A DNA stretch of 64,000 bases. Origin: Maricaulis sp965242785. Its GTDB lineage: Bacteria > Pseudomonadota > Alphaproteobacteria > Caulobacterales > Maricaulaceae. The stretch lies in NCBI GenBank assembly GCA_965242785.1, contig CBDETA010000004.1, positions 434,001-498,000 on the forward strand, written 5' to 3'. The notes beneath the pieces are model-generated. The model worked only from the letters and a program-made list of their open reading frames with translations, made no database searches and had not been told where the DNA came from. Shown here one piece after another: positions 1-7,787 of the stretch (the first letter of the stretch is position 1; each line of letters begins with the position of its first letter). Both the position numbers and the translations under genes were made by a program.

Positions 1-143
1 TCGAGGCTCGCCTCGACGGACGCCTGCATCGCCTCGCGCAGCGTGTAGAGTTGAAGCCCGGGTCGCCGACCGTTTCGGCCGCATCCGCCCAGCACCAGTC
101 CGGACCCCAGGACCCCGGCCATCAGGCCGCGCCGTGTCATCAT
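1..143 (-). CDS. Sugar phosphate isomerase/epimerase-like lipoprotein (N-terminal part)
   Basis: Only the first 47 codons are inside the window; the gene runs off the left edge. The start ATG at 143 follows a strong ribosome site (GGGGAGGGG) on the minus strand. The protein opens with MMTRRGLMAGVLGSGLVLGG followed by Cys, which combines a twin-arginine motif with a lipobox (LGGC). The mature part begins with a GLQLYTLRE motif, typical of the first strand of xylose-isomerase-like TIM-barrel (sugar phosphate isomerase/epimerase) proteins. It lies 67 bp downstream of nagA on the same strand and is probably the last gene of that operon. The family call rests on this short motif only. Confidence 0.6.
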   Translation of the reverse strand, partial: MMTRRGLMAGVLGSGLVLGGCGRNGRRPGLQLYTLREAMQASVEASL

Positions 144-210
144 CTCAGCCCCTCCCCAAGGGACGCAGAGGGAAACCCGGATATGTCAGGGGCGCAAGCC
201 CAAGCGTCCA

Positions 211-1377
211 CTAGAGGGCGTGGCGCAACCCGGCAGGCGCAGCTTGCGGACTGGCAGACGCGGGATGGACCGCGACCAGACGACCCTGACGATCCAGCTG
301 CAACAGGTCTGCCCGGGCGCCCGGTGCGATCACGCCGACCTCGCTGGCCAGCCCGAGGAAGCGGGCCGGATTGGCACCGGCCATGGCCACCGCCTCGGCG
401 ATGTCGAGCTGCATCAGGGCGATGGCATTGGCGACCGCCTTGTCCATCGTCAGATGCGCACCCGCCAGAACACCCTTCTCGTCCCGGCACTCGCCTTCGC
501 TGACATGGATCTTGCGGCCCTGCAGCACGAAATCGGTCAGCTCGGTGCCGGCATTGGGCATGGCATCGGTAATCAGGATCAGCTTGCCGGCCGGCCGCAG
601 CCGACGCGCCAGCTTCAGCATCACCGGATCGACATGGCGTCCATCAACGATGAGGCTGGTCCAGGCCGTCTGGGATTCCAGGGCAGCGCCGACCACGCCA
701 GGCTCGCGGCTATGCATTTGCGGCATGGCGTTGAAGAGGTGGGTAAAGCCGGTCGCGCCCGCCTCCAGCGCCGCGCGGGCGTGGGCGTACTTGCCGTTGG
801 TGTGGCCCAGCGAAACGATGACCCCGCGCTCGACCAGGGTGCGCACCTGGTCCGGCGTACAGGCTTCCGGGGCCAGGGTGACCAGGGTGCAGCCGGATCT
901 CAGCGAGCTCAGAAGCTCAATTGCCGCATCATCCAGGGTGAGGAACTTGTCCGCGTCATGAATGCCGCGCTTGGCCGGGTTGAGAAACGGACCTTCGACA
1001 TGGATGCCCAGGATCTGCGCCATGCCGGCCTCGCGGGCCGCCTCGACGGCGCGCATGCCGGCATCAACAACGCTCAGGTCGTCACTGATCAGCGTGGGCA
1101 TCAGCGCGGTCGTGCCCGATTTCAGGTGCGCAGCGGCGATCGCTGCAAGCCCCTCGATATCGGGCCGGTCATTGAACAGGACGCCGCCCCCGCCATTGAC
1201 CTGGATGTCGACATAGCCGGGCACCAGGAGACCGCCCTCGCAGTCGATCTCGACGGCATGGGTGTCAGCGGCCGCATCATCGACCGCCTCGATCCGGCCC
1301 GCGCGGGTCTTGACGGTCACATCCGACCTGAAGCCGGTGGGCGTCAGGACAGACGCGTTCGTGAAGACTGCGGACAT
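211..1377 (-). CDS. nagA: N-acetylglucosamine-6-phosphate deacetylase
   Basis: NagA removes the acetyl group of GlcNAc-6-phosphate in the cytoplasm, giving glucosamine-6-phosphate. The 388-residue product has the family's metal and active-site motifs: the Glu in HVEGPFLNP, the His in VSLGHT, the His in THLFNAM and the catalytic Asp in LITDAMP. A GTTD-type N-terminal barrel and normal length support a working enzyme. The ATG at 1377 overlaps the TGA of the upstream SIS-domain gene by one base (TGATG), so the two are translationally coupled; a TTG one codon earlier is less likely. It sits in the minus-strand arm of the GlcNAc locus. Confidence 0.95.
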   Translation of the reverse strand: MSAVFTNASVLTPTGFRSDVTVKTRAGRIEAVDDAAADTHAVEIDCEGGLLVPGYVDIQVNGGGGVLFNDRPDIEGLAAIAAAHLKSGTTALMPTLISDDLSVVDAGMRAVEAAREAGMAQILGIHVEGPFLNPAKRGIHDADKFLTLDDAAIELLSSLRSGCTLVTLAPEACTPDQVRTLVERGVIVSLGHTNGKYAHARAALEAGATGFTHLFNAMPQMHSREPGVVGAALESQTAWTSLIVDGRHVDPVMLKLARRLRPAGKLILITDAMPNAGTELTDFVLQGRKIHVSEGECRDEKGVLAGAHLTMDKAVANAIALMQLDIAEAVAMAGANPARFLGLASEVGVIAPGARADLLQLDRQGRLVAVHPASASPQAAPAGLRHAL

Positions 1378-2429
1378 CAAACCGTTTCCGTGACTTTTTT
1401 GAGGGCCGGCGGCTCGTCGGGATTGCGGCCCCGGCTGAGAGCGAGGTCAGCCACGGCGCGATAGAAGCTCTGGACCATCAGGACCGGCTGCAGAAGCGGA
1501 TGGGCATCCAGTGTCGGCAGGCTGACTGTGCCTTCGATCGACGGACCGGCGAGATAGACCGGCGCGTCCATCGCGGCCACACGCGCCACGAAATCACGCG
1601 TTGCCGCCGCGCTTTCATCCGACTGGGCAAAGACCAGGACCGGGAATTCCGGACCGATCAGGGCCAGCGGTCCATGGCTGCATTCAGCCACGGAGAAGGC
1701 CTCGGCGTGGATCTGGCAGGTTTCCTTGAATTTCAGCGCCGCCTCACTGGCAATGCCGAGACCGGGACCGCGACCAACCACATAGAGGTTCTCCGCAAAG
1801 CCGACCGGGCCCAGCGGCGCAGACCAATCCAGAGACCAGGCCTCTTCCAGCTGGTCCGGCAGGGCCTGCAGCGCCGCGGTCAGGACATCGTCCTGGCTCC
1901 ATTCGGCGACGATCCAGAGCATGTTCACCAGCGAGGCGATGTAGCTCTTCGTCGCGGCCACGCTGGTTTCCGGCGCCGCGTGCAAGGGCAGGGCGATGTC
2001 GGCGGTCCGGGCGAGCGGCGAATTGGTATCATTGACCAGGGCCAGGCCGAAGGCGCCGGCCTCGCGCATGGCTTCGCCGGCTCGCACAATGTCCGGGCTG
2101 CGGCCCGATTGCGAGATCGACAGGCCCAGCGCCCCGTCCAGCTGCAGCCGGGCGCCATAGACCGAATTGACCGACGGCGCGCCGGATACCACCGGCAGGC
2201 CCAGACGGGTCGACAGCAGGTATTTGGCAAACAGGCCCGCATGATCCGAACTGCCACGTGCATTGGTCATCACGAAGCGCGGCGGCTCGGCCCGCAGCCG
2301 GGAGCCCAGCTCCCGGAAGAGCGGACGGTTCTCGCTGGCAATCCGGCGCGCCACGGCACCGGCTTCGGCGGCCTCGGCATGCATCCGGGTCGGCATGTCT
2401 GTGGTCTGGCGGGTCAATTCCTGCCCCAT
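1377..2429 (-). CDS. SIS-domain glucosamine-6-phosphate deaminase (NagB-II type)
   Basis: This 350-residue protein has two sugar isomerase (SIS) domains, resembling the isomerase half of GlmS without the glutaminase domain. Visible motifs are RGSSDHAG and SISQSGRSPD in the first domain, and GRGPGLGIASEAALKFKET with a following AECSHGP loop in the second. Such stand-alone proteins next to nagA act as type II glucosamine-6-phosphate deaminases, giving fructose-6-phosphate and ammonia. The locus has no classical NagB, which fits this role. I chose the ATG 4 bp after the regulator's stop; an in-frame ATG at 2480 inside the regulator gene is possible. Confidence 0.85.
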   Translation of the reverse strand: MGQELTRQTTDMPTRMHAEAAEAGAVARRIASENRPLFRELGSRLRAEPPRFVMTNARGSSDHAGLFAKYLLSTRLGLPVVSGAPSVNSVYGARLQLDGALGLSISQSGRSPDIVRAGEAMREAGAFGLALVNDTNSPLARTADIALPLHAAPETSVAATKSYIASLVNMLWIVAEWSQDDVLTAALQALPDQLEEAWSLDWSAPLGPVGFAENLYVVGRGPGLGIASEAALKFKETCQIHAEAFSVAECSHGPLALIGPEFPVLVFAQSDESAAATRDFVARVAAMDAPVYLAGPSIEGTVSLPTLDAHPLLQPVLMVQSFYRAVADLALSRGRNPDEPPALKKVTETV

Positions 2430-2433
2430 CGCT

Positions 2434-3189
2434 TCAGGACGAGCGTCCCATTTCCAGTTCCGCGACGAAGTCATATGCATCCCCGCGATAATAAGATTGT
2501 GTGATTTCAACGGTCTGCCCCGTTTCCAGATAGCCCCGGCGCTCGATGAACAGGCCGGCCGACCCTTCCGGAATGCCCAGCTTGCGGGCGACCTCGCCGG
2601 TGAAGGGAATGGCCCGCAGGCGTTGCAGGGCGCGCACCGGGCGGTGACCGGTTTCATCCAGCGCCGCATAGAGCGAGACGCCGACGCGATCGAGCTCGCC
2701 GATGGCAAAGGCCGGAATGGTCGAGATTTCCAGCGCCATGGGCTCGCCATCAGCCATGCGCAGGCGCTGGAAACGGTAGACCGGTGTGCCCGGGCTCAGC
2801 CCCAGCGTCAGGCTTTCATCCGGCGTCACGGCGCCGCGGTCCTTGAGGATCCACTGGCTCGACGGCTTGCGGCCGCGCGCCTCCATGTCTTCGGTGAAGG
2901 AGCTGAGCTTGGCAAAATTCTTCTCGATCCGGCCGGCCACGAATGTGCCCGCCCCCTGACGCCGGGTCAGCAGGCCCTCGCGGACCAGGTTCTCGACCGC
3001 CTTGCGCACGGTGACGCGGGAAATATTGAGCGTTTCCGCAATCGTGCGCTCGGTCGGCAGCATGGACTCCGGCGCCAGCGCCCGCGACTCCACCGCTTCG
3101 CGCATATTGCGCTGCAGCTGCATGTAAAGCGGTTCTTCGCTTTCCGGCTTCAAGGCCCGGAAGATGAGCTCATGCACCATCAGAGTCAT
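2434..3189 (-). CDS. GntR/HutC-family regulator of GlcNAc genes
   Basis: A 251-residue regulator with an N-terminal winged helix (about residues 15-80; LPTERTIAETLNISRVTVRK is the recognition region) and a C-terminal UTRA ligand-binding domain, which makes it HutC-type. Relatives (NagQ in proteobacteria, NagR/YvoA and DasR elsewhere) bind GlcNAc-6-P or GlcN-6-P and repress nag genes. It is first in the minus-strand arm and divergent from the TonB receptor, so it likely controls both arms. Its own promoter carries a palindrome between -35 and -10, suggesting autoregulation. A second ATG lies three codons downstream. Confidence 0.85.
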   Translation of the reverse strand: MTLMVHELIFRALKPESEEPLYMQLQRNMREAVESRALAPESMLPTERTIAETLNISRVTVRKAVENLVREGLLTRRQGAGTFVAGRIEKNFAKLSSFTEDMEARGRKPSSQWILKDRGAVTPDESLTLGLSPGTPVYRFQRLRMADGEPMALEISTIPAFAIGELDRVGVSLYAALDETGHRPVRALQRLRAIPFTGEVARKLGIPEGSAGLFIERRGYLETGQTVEITQSYYRGDAYDFVAELEMGRSS

Positions 3190-3210
3190 CCTGACTGTTG
3201 CTGTCTTCCC

Positions 3211-3238
3211 ATAATTGGCATCGTACCATTATTGTCAA
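3211..3238 (-). promoter_or_regulatory. Sigma70-type promoter of the GntR gene with embedded palindrome
   Basis: On the minus strand there is a perfect TTGACA (3238-3233), a 16-bp spacer and AATTAT (3216-3211), about 22 bp before the regulator's start. The spacer and flanks form an interrupted inverted repeat (ATAATGG near CCAATTAT). A repressor bound there would block RNA polymerase, so negative autoregulation is a reasonable inference. Confidence 0.5.
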
Positions 3239-3332
3239 ACCTTCTTCCGCACACCAAGCCAAAAAATCGGAATCGGGCTTGAAATCGTCGATTTTTCGTG
3301 TCTTCCTGAAATTGGAAACATACATTTCACCA

Positions 3333-3348
3333 ACCAATCAAAATTGGT
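3333..3348. promoter_or_regulatory. Candidate operator upstream of the TonB receptor
   Basis: A perfect inverted repeat ACCAAT-CAAA-ATTGGT, 54 bp before the receptor's ATG. Its right arm abuts a -10-like TATTAT at 3348-3353, so binding would cover the promoter. It shares the TTGG/CCAA core with the palindrome in the regulator's own promoter, suggesting the same GntR-type protein binds both. No site was tested. Confidence 0.45.
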
Positions 3349-3401
3349 ATTATTGCTTTCGGGGATACATTTTTCGGGGACACATTGGGGAAGGAGCACC
3401 C

Positions 3402-6113
3402 ATGTCTAGGTTCAAGAGCGCCCTTTTGGGCATGACCAGTTTGACGGTCCTGGCGACCGGCGCCGCCGTCGCACAGGACGGCGGGGAAGCGCCGGAAGTC
3501 ATTACCGTACAGGGAATCCGGCAATCACTGCAGCAGTCGATTGCCCAGAAGCGGGAGGCCGACGGCATCACGGAAGTGATCACCGCGACCGATATCGGCC
3601 GCTTCCCGGACAAGAATGTCGCGGAGTCTCTCCAGCGCCTGACCGGTATTACCATTCAGCGTGAATACGGCGAGGGTGAACGCGTCTCGATCCGCGGCAT
3701 CGCCTCGAACCGCAATCTGACCCAGCTGAACGGCCACTCTGTTGCCACCGCCGACTGGTTCATTCTCGACCAGCTTTCCGCTACCCGCAGCTTCAACTAT
3801 CTGATGCTGCCGTCGGAGATCGTTGCCTCGGTCAATGTCTACAAGTCCGGCCAGGCCAATATCGATGAAGGCGGCGTCGGCGGTACGGTCAATGTGATCA
3901 CCCGCCGCCCGCTGGACACGCCGTCCGGCGAGTTCCGCGTCAATCTTCAGGGCGCCTATTCCGAACTGGCCGAGAGCATGACGCCCTACGCGTCGGGCCT
4001 GTTCTCCTGGGCCAATGAGGACAACACATTCGGCGTCCTGGTGGCCGGCGTCTACCAGGAACGCGATCTGCGCCGCGACGGTATCGAGGTCCTGGGCTAT
4101 TCCCAGCGCGCGATCACCGACCAGGGCGGTGCCATGCTGGAAGTGCCGGACCTGATCGGTTCCGCCCTGTTCCAGCAGACGCGCGAGCGCGTGGGCGGCA
4201 ATCTGACCGTCCAGTTCCGTCCCAGCCATGATCTGGACGTCACCTTCAATGCCTTCCACACTTCGATGGAAGCCAACAATGTGAACCACAACTACATGGC
4301 CTGGGTGTCCCAGGCGATGGGATCCGGCGTGCAGCCGACCAATACGGTTGTGGGTGCCTCCGGCACGCTGCTGGCTGGTGATTTTGCGGCCGGGACCGCC
4401 AATGGCGTGGTCTATGACGCCATCGTCCGCGATGCGCGTACCGAGACCAGCGCCTTCGACATCGACGTGGAATACCAGCTCACCGACAATATGACCTTCC
4501 ACGGCATGATCGGCTTCACCCAGGCGGAGGGTGCCACCGAAGCCCAGCCTTTCTGGGAAACCAATGCGCCGACCTCGTTCAGCTATGACATGACGAGCGG
4601 CATTCCGGAGGTTTCCTTCGGCGATATCGACCCGACCTCCATGGCCGACGCACAGTCCATGGTGCTGGGCTGGGCCTCGCACAACATCATCGAGAATTTC
4701 GACGAGGAATTCTTCGCCTATGGTGATGTGACGCGCGAGTTTGCCAGCGGTCCGTTCGAGAATGTCCAGGCCGGTCTGCGCTTCTCCCGTCACGAGCGGG
4801 ATGTGGTGGTGACCTATGGCCAGACCCGTTCGCTGCTGTCGGCCGCCGGTTCGACCGCCTGCGGTGGCGCACGCTGCACCCTGGCCACGGTGGCCAATGG
4901 TGCGACCACACCGGGCAATTTCCTGGGCGGTCTGGGCGGCAATCCGCTGGACAGCTATCTGGTCGCCGATGCCGCCGCCATCCGGGCCGTCTACGACCAG
5001 ATCGTCTATGGCAGCGACTTCCCGGACTTCTACCACTCCGGTCCGCTCGACAGCTTCACCGTGACCGAGGAAGTCACCTCGGGCTATGTGATGGGCGAAT
5101 ATGATACCGGTCCGGTGCGCGGCAATATCGGCGTGCGCATCGTCAATACCGACCAGACCGTCGACGGTTTCTCGGTCGGCGTGGATCCGGCCACCGCGGG
5201 CAGTTTCGACAACCCGTTCGGCCGCACGGTTGCGACCTCGGAGAACCGCTCCTACACGGACATCCTGCCGAGCGCGAACCTGGTGTTCGAGATCAATGAC
5301 GACATGCTGCTACGCGGTTCGGCGTCGCGGGTGATGGCCCGGGCCGACTACAACCAGCTGGCCGGTGCCGTCAGCCTGAACCCGACCCTCCTGTCAGGTG
5401 CCGGCGGCAACTCCGCCCTCGATCCCTTCCGGGCCACCGCCTTCGACTTCGGCTTTGAATGGTATCGCAGCGATGATTCCATGCTGGCCGTTGCGGTGTT
5501 CTACAAGGATATCGGCTCCTACATCACCAATGCGACCTTCACCGAGCGCCAGCCGGTCTCGATCGCCGATCCGGCGACCGACACGCGGGTGCTGGATGCC
5601 AGCAATAACTGCGCCTCCACGCCTTCGGCCGGTGATCCGAACCTCTATACTTGCGATTTCGCCATCACCCGTCCGGTCAACGGTCTGGGCGGCACCAACC
5701 AGGGCATCGAGGTTTCCTACCAGCAGCCCATCGCGAACGGGTTCGGCGTGATCGCCAACTACACCTATTCCGACGCTGAATCGGATGCCGGTGACCCGAT
5801 CCCGGAAAACTCGCGTCACGCCTACAACCTGATCGGCTATTTCGAGAATGAATGGCTGAACGCCCGGTTGTCGCTGAACCACCGTGACCAGTTCTTCATC
5901 GGCGTGGATCGCAATCGCGAACTCTACCACCAGCCGATCACCACGCTGGACGGCTCGGTCTCCTGGTATGTGAACCAGAACTACGCCCTCACGCTGGAAG
6001 CGGTGAACATCACCGAAGAGACGCTGGAGCAATACTATGTCGATGAAGGTCGCCCGGCGCGCCTTTACGACAATGGCCGCGTCGTCTTCGTCGGCGTTCG
6101 CGCCTCCTTCTAG
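3402..6113 (+). CDS. TonB-dependent receptor for GlcNAc/chitin oligosaccharides
   Basis: A 903-residue outer membrane transporter of the Xanthomonas/Caulobacter TonB family. It has a signal peptide ending near residue 24 (ATGAAVAQ), a plug domain with VAESLQRLTGITIQREYGEG and VSIRGI motifs, a GGTVNVITRRPLD segment closing the plug, and a C-terminal beta-barrel ending in the aromatic residue Phe (VGVRASF). It imports substrate using TonB energy. GlcNAc or chito-oligosaccharide specificity is inferred from the surrounding nag, GH20 and PTS genes. The ATG at 3402 follows GGGGAAGGAG. An upstream in-frame extension exists but lacks a signal peptide and is rejected. Confidence 0.9.
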   Translation: MSRFKSALLGMTSLTVLATGAAVAQDGGEAPEVITVQGIRQSLQQSIAQKREADGITEVITATDIGRFPDKNVAESLQRLTGITIQREYGEGERVSIRGIASNRNLTQLNGHSVATADWFILDQLSATRSFNYLMLPSEIVASVNVYKSGQANIDEGGVGGTVNVITRRPLDTPSGEFRVNLQGAYSELAESMTPYASGLFSWANEDNTFGVLVAGVYQERDLRRDGIEVLGYSQRAITDQGGAMLEVPDLIGSALFQQTRERVGGNLTVQFRPSHDLDVTFNAFHTSMEANNVNHNYMAWVSQAMGSGVQPTNTVVGASGTLLAGDFAAGTANGVVYDAIVRDARTETSAFDIDVEYQLTDNMTFHGMIGFTQAEGATEAQPFWETNAPTSFSYDMTSGIPEVSFGDIDPTSMADAQSMVLGWASHNIIENFDEEFFAYGDVTREFASGPFENVQAGLRFSRHERDVVVTYGQTRSLLSAAGSTACGGARCTLATVANGATTPGNFLGGLGGNPLDSYLVADAAAIRAVYDQIVYGSDFPDFYHSGPLDSFTVTEEVTSGYVMGEYDTGPVRGNIGVRIVNTDQTVDGFSVGVDPATAGSFDNPFGRTVATSENRSYTDILPSANLVFEINDDMLLRGSASRVMARADYNQLAGAVSLNPTLLSGAGGNSALDPFRATAFDFGFEWYRSDDSMLAVAVFYKDIGSYITNATFTERQPVSIADPATDTRVLDASNNCASTPSAGDPNLYTCDFAITRPVNGLGGTNQGIEVSYQQPIANGFGVIANYTYSDAESDAGDPIPENSRHAYNLIGYFENEWLNARLSLNHRDQFFIGVDRNRELYHQPITTLDGSVSWYVNQNYALTLEAVNITEETLEQYYVDEGRPARLYDNGRVVFVGVRASF

Positions 6114-6126
6114 GAACTCCTCCGAG

Positions 6127-6161
6127 GGGCTGGCGGGCCTTCGTGCCTGCCAGCCCTTTTT
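6127..6161 (+). terminator. Rho-independent terminator after the TonB receptor
   Basis: A 12-bp stem (GGGCTGGCGGGC with GCCTGCCAGCCC, one G-U pair), a 6-base loop and a run of five T. It lies inside the presumed operon, so it probably lowers transcription of the downstream halogenase-like, GH20 and PTS genes relative to the receptor. Confidence 0.8.
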
Positions 6162-6209
6162 CCGTCCGGGACTTTGGGTGCCGGACGGGCTCGGTGGTAC
6201 AGGTGTCAG

Positions 6210-7787
6210 ATGACACGGACCAACTCCTCCATCCTCATCATCGGCGGCGGCACGGCGGGCTGGCTGACCGCGGCCTTCCTGGCCCGGCGCCTGGGCACGG
6301 GCCGTCCCGGCGGCGTCGCGATCACGCTGGTGGAATCACCGAATGTGCCCAGCGTGGGTGTCGGTGAAGGCACACTGCCTTCGCTGCGCCTGACCCTGGC
6401 CACCTTGGGTGTGGACGAGGCCGAATTCATGCGCGACTGCGATGCCACCTTCAAACAGGGCATCCATTTTTCCGGCTGGACCCATGATGCCGCCGGCGCG
6501 CCGCAGGAATACTTTCACCCCTTCAATTCCCCGCGCCAGATGGGCGGGATCGAGCTGGCGCCCTACTGGCTGATGGGCTGCGCGGATGACGCTGCGCCCT
6601 ATGCCGCTGCGGTGACACCGCAATATGATGCCTACCGGATGCAGCGCGCGCCGAAACGCCTGGCGGACGCACCGTTTTCCGGCCCGCTGAACTATGCCTA
6701 CCACCTGGACGTCCACAAGCTGGCCGACTTCCTCAAGCGCTATGCCACCGGGCTGGGCGTCACCCACCGGCTAGACCATGTGCGCACGGTCGAACAGACA
6801 CCGGATGGCGCGATTGCGGCGGTGACTGCCGAACAGGCCGGGCGCCTGCAGGCAGACCTCTACATCGATTGCACCGGCTTTCGGGCCCGCCTGATCGGCG
6901 AGGCGCTGGGCGAAGACCTGACACCGGTCTCCGACACGCTGTTCTGCGACCGGGCGGTGGCCCTCCAGGTCCCTTACGGCACCCCGGATCACCCCTTGCG
7001 CTCGGTGACCGTCTCCACCGCGCACGAGGCCGGCTGGACCTGGGATATCGGCCTCACCGGCCGGCGCGGGGTCGGCTATGTCTATTCAAGCGCCCATGCC
7101 GGGGAAGACGAGGCGGTCGCCACGCTGAAGCGCTATATCGGTCCGGACGCGGAGGCGCTGGAGCCACGGCACCTGACGATGACGACGGGCTACCGACCAG
7201 TGCAGTGGAAAGCCAACTGCGTCGCGGTGGGCTTGTCGGCCGGCTTCCTGGAACCGCTGGAATCGACCGGCATTCTCTTCATTGAGGCGGCGGCGCATCT
7301 GATCGCCGATCTCTGGCCCTCGGCGGGGTCCTTTGCCCCGGCGGCGCGGCAGTTCAACCGGGCCATGAGCGCCCGCATGAGCGCGGCCGTGGACTTCCTC
7401 AAACTCCACTACTGCCTGAACAATCGCGAGGACACCGCCTTCTGGCGCGACAATCGCGCGGCTGCGGGCATCCCCGACAGCCTGGCGGAGAAGCTGGAAC
7501 TCTGGCGTTACAAACTGCCGGGCCAGTACGATCTGGACACGGTCCATGAGAGCTTCCGGCACATCAATTACGCCTACATCCTCTTGGGCATGGAGGCCGG
7601 GCCGGATCTGCGCGCCGAAACGGCACGCCATCCCCACACGCTCGAGGCAAAACGCGAATTTGCCCGCATCCGCGAGGCCGCCCGGCGCGCCGTGGACGCG
7701 CTGCCGGATCATCGTGCGCTGATCGAAGCGATCCGCACACAGGGCTTTGCCCAAACCACACAACAAAGCATGGGAGGGGCGGCATGA
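6210..7787 (+). CDS. Tryptophan-halogenase-family flavoprotein
   Basis: A 525-residue flavoprotein of the tryptophan 7-halogenase family. It has an N-terminal FAD-binding GGGTAGW motif (residues 12-18), the Lys that lies between flavin and substrate in known halogenases (K82 in TFKQGIHFSGW) and the FLEPLESTGI motif (345-354). The halogenase WxWxIP signature is imperfect: WTWDIG at 275-280, with Gly for Pro. Such genes often sit next to TonB receptors in carbohydrate loci of Caulobacterales, Xanthomonas and Shewanella, where their reaction is unknown. I chose the ATG at 6210, directly before the FAD fold. The TGA overlaps the next start (ATGA). Confidence 0.8.
   Translation: MTRTNSSILIIGGGTAGWLTAAFLARRLGTGRPGGVAITLVESPNVPSVGVGEGTLPSLRLTLATLGVDEAEFMRDCDATFKQGIHFSGWTHDAAGAPQEYFHPFNSPRQMGGIELAPYWLMGCADDAAPYAAAVTPQYDAYRMQRAPKRLADAPFSGPLNYAYHLDVHKLADFLKRYATGLGVTHRLDHVRTVEQTPDGAIAAVTAEQAGRLQADLYIDCTGFRARLIGEALGEDLTPVSDTLFCDRAVALQVPYGTPDHPLRSVTVSTAHEAGWTWDIGLTGRRGVGYVYSSAHAGEDEAVATLKRYIGPDAEALEPRHLTMTTGYRPVQWKANCVAVGLSAGFLEPLESTGILFIEAAAHLIADLWPSAGSFAPAARQFNRAMSARMSAAVDFLKLHYCLNNREDTAFWRDNRAAAGIPDSLAEKLELWRYKLPGQYDLDTVHESFRHINYAYILLGMEAGPDLRAETARHPHTLEAKREFARIREAARRAVDALPDHRALIEAIRTQGFAQTTQQSMGGAA

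Noticed and set aside
3198..3401. Longer start for the TonB receptor
   Set aside because: It would add 68 residues before the signal peptide and cover the divergent promoter region; GGGGAAGGAG supports the ATG at 3402.
6210..7787. Part of a halogenated natural product cluster
   Set aside because: No synthase, reductase or tailoring genes are near; all neighbours belong to GlcNAc uptake.
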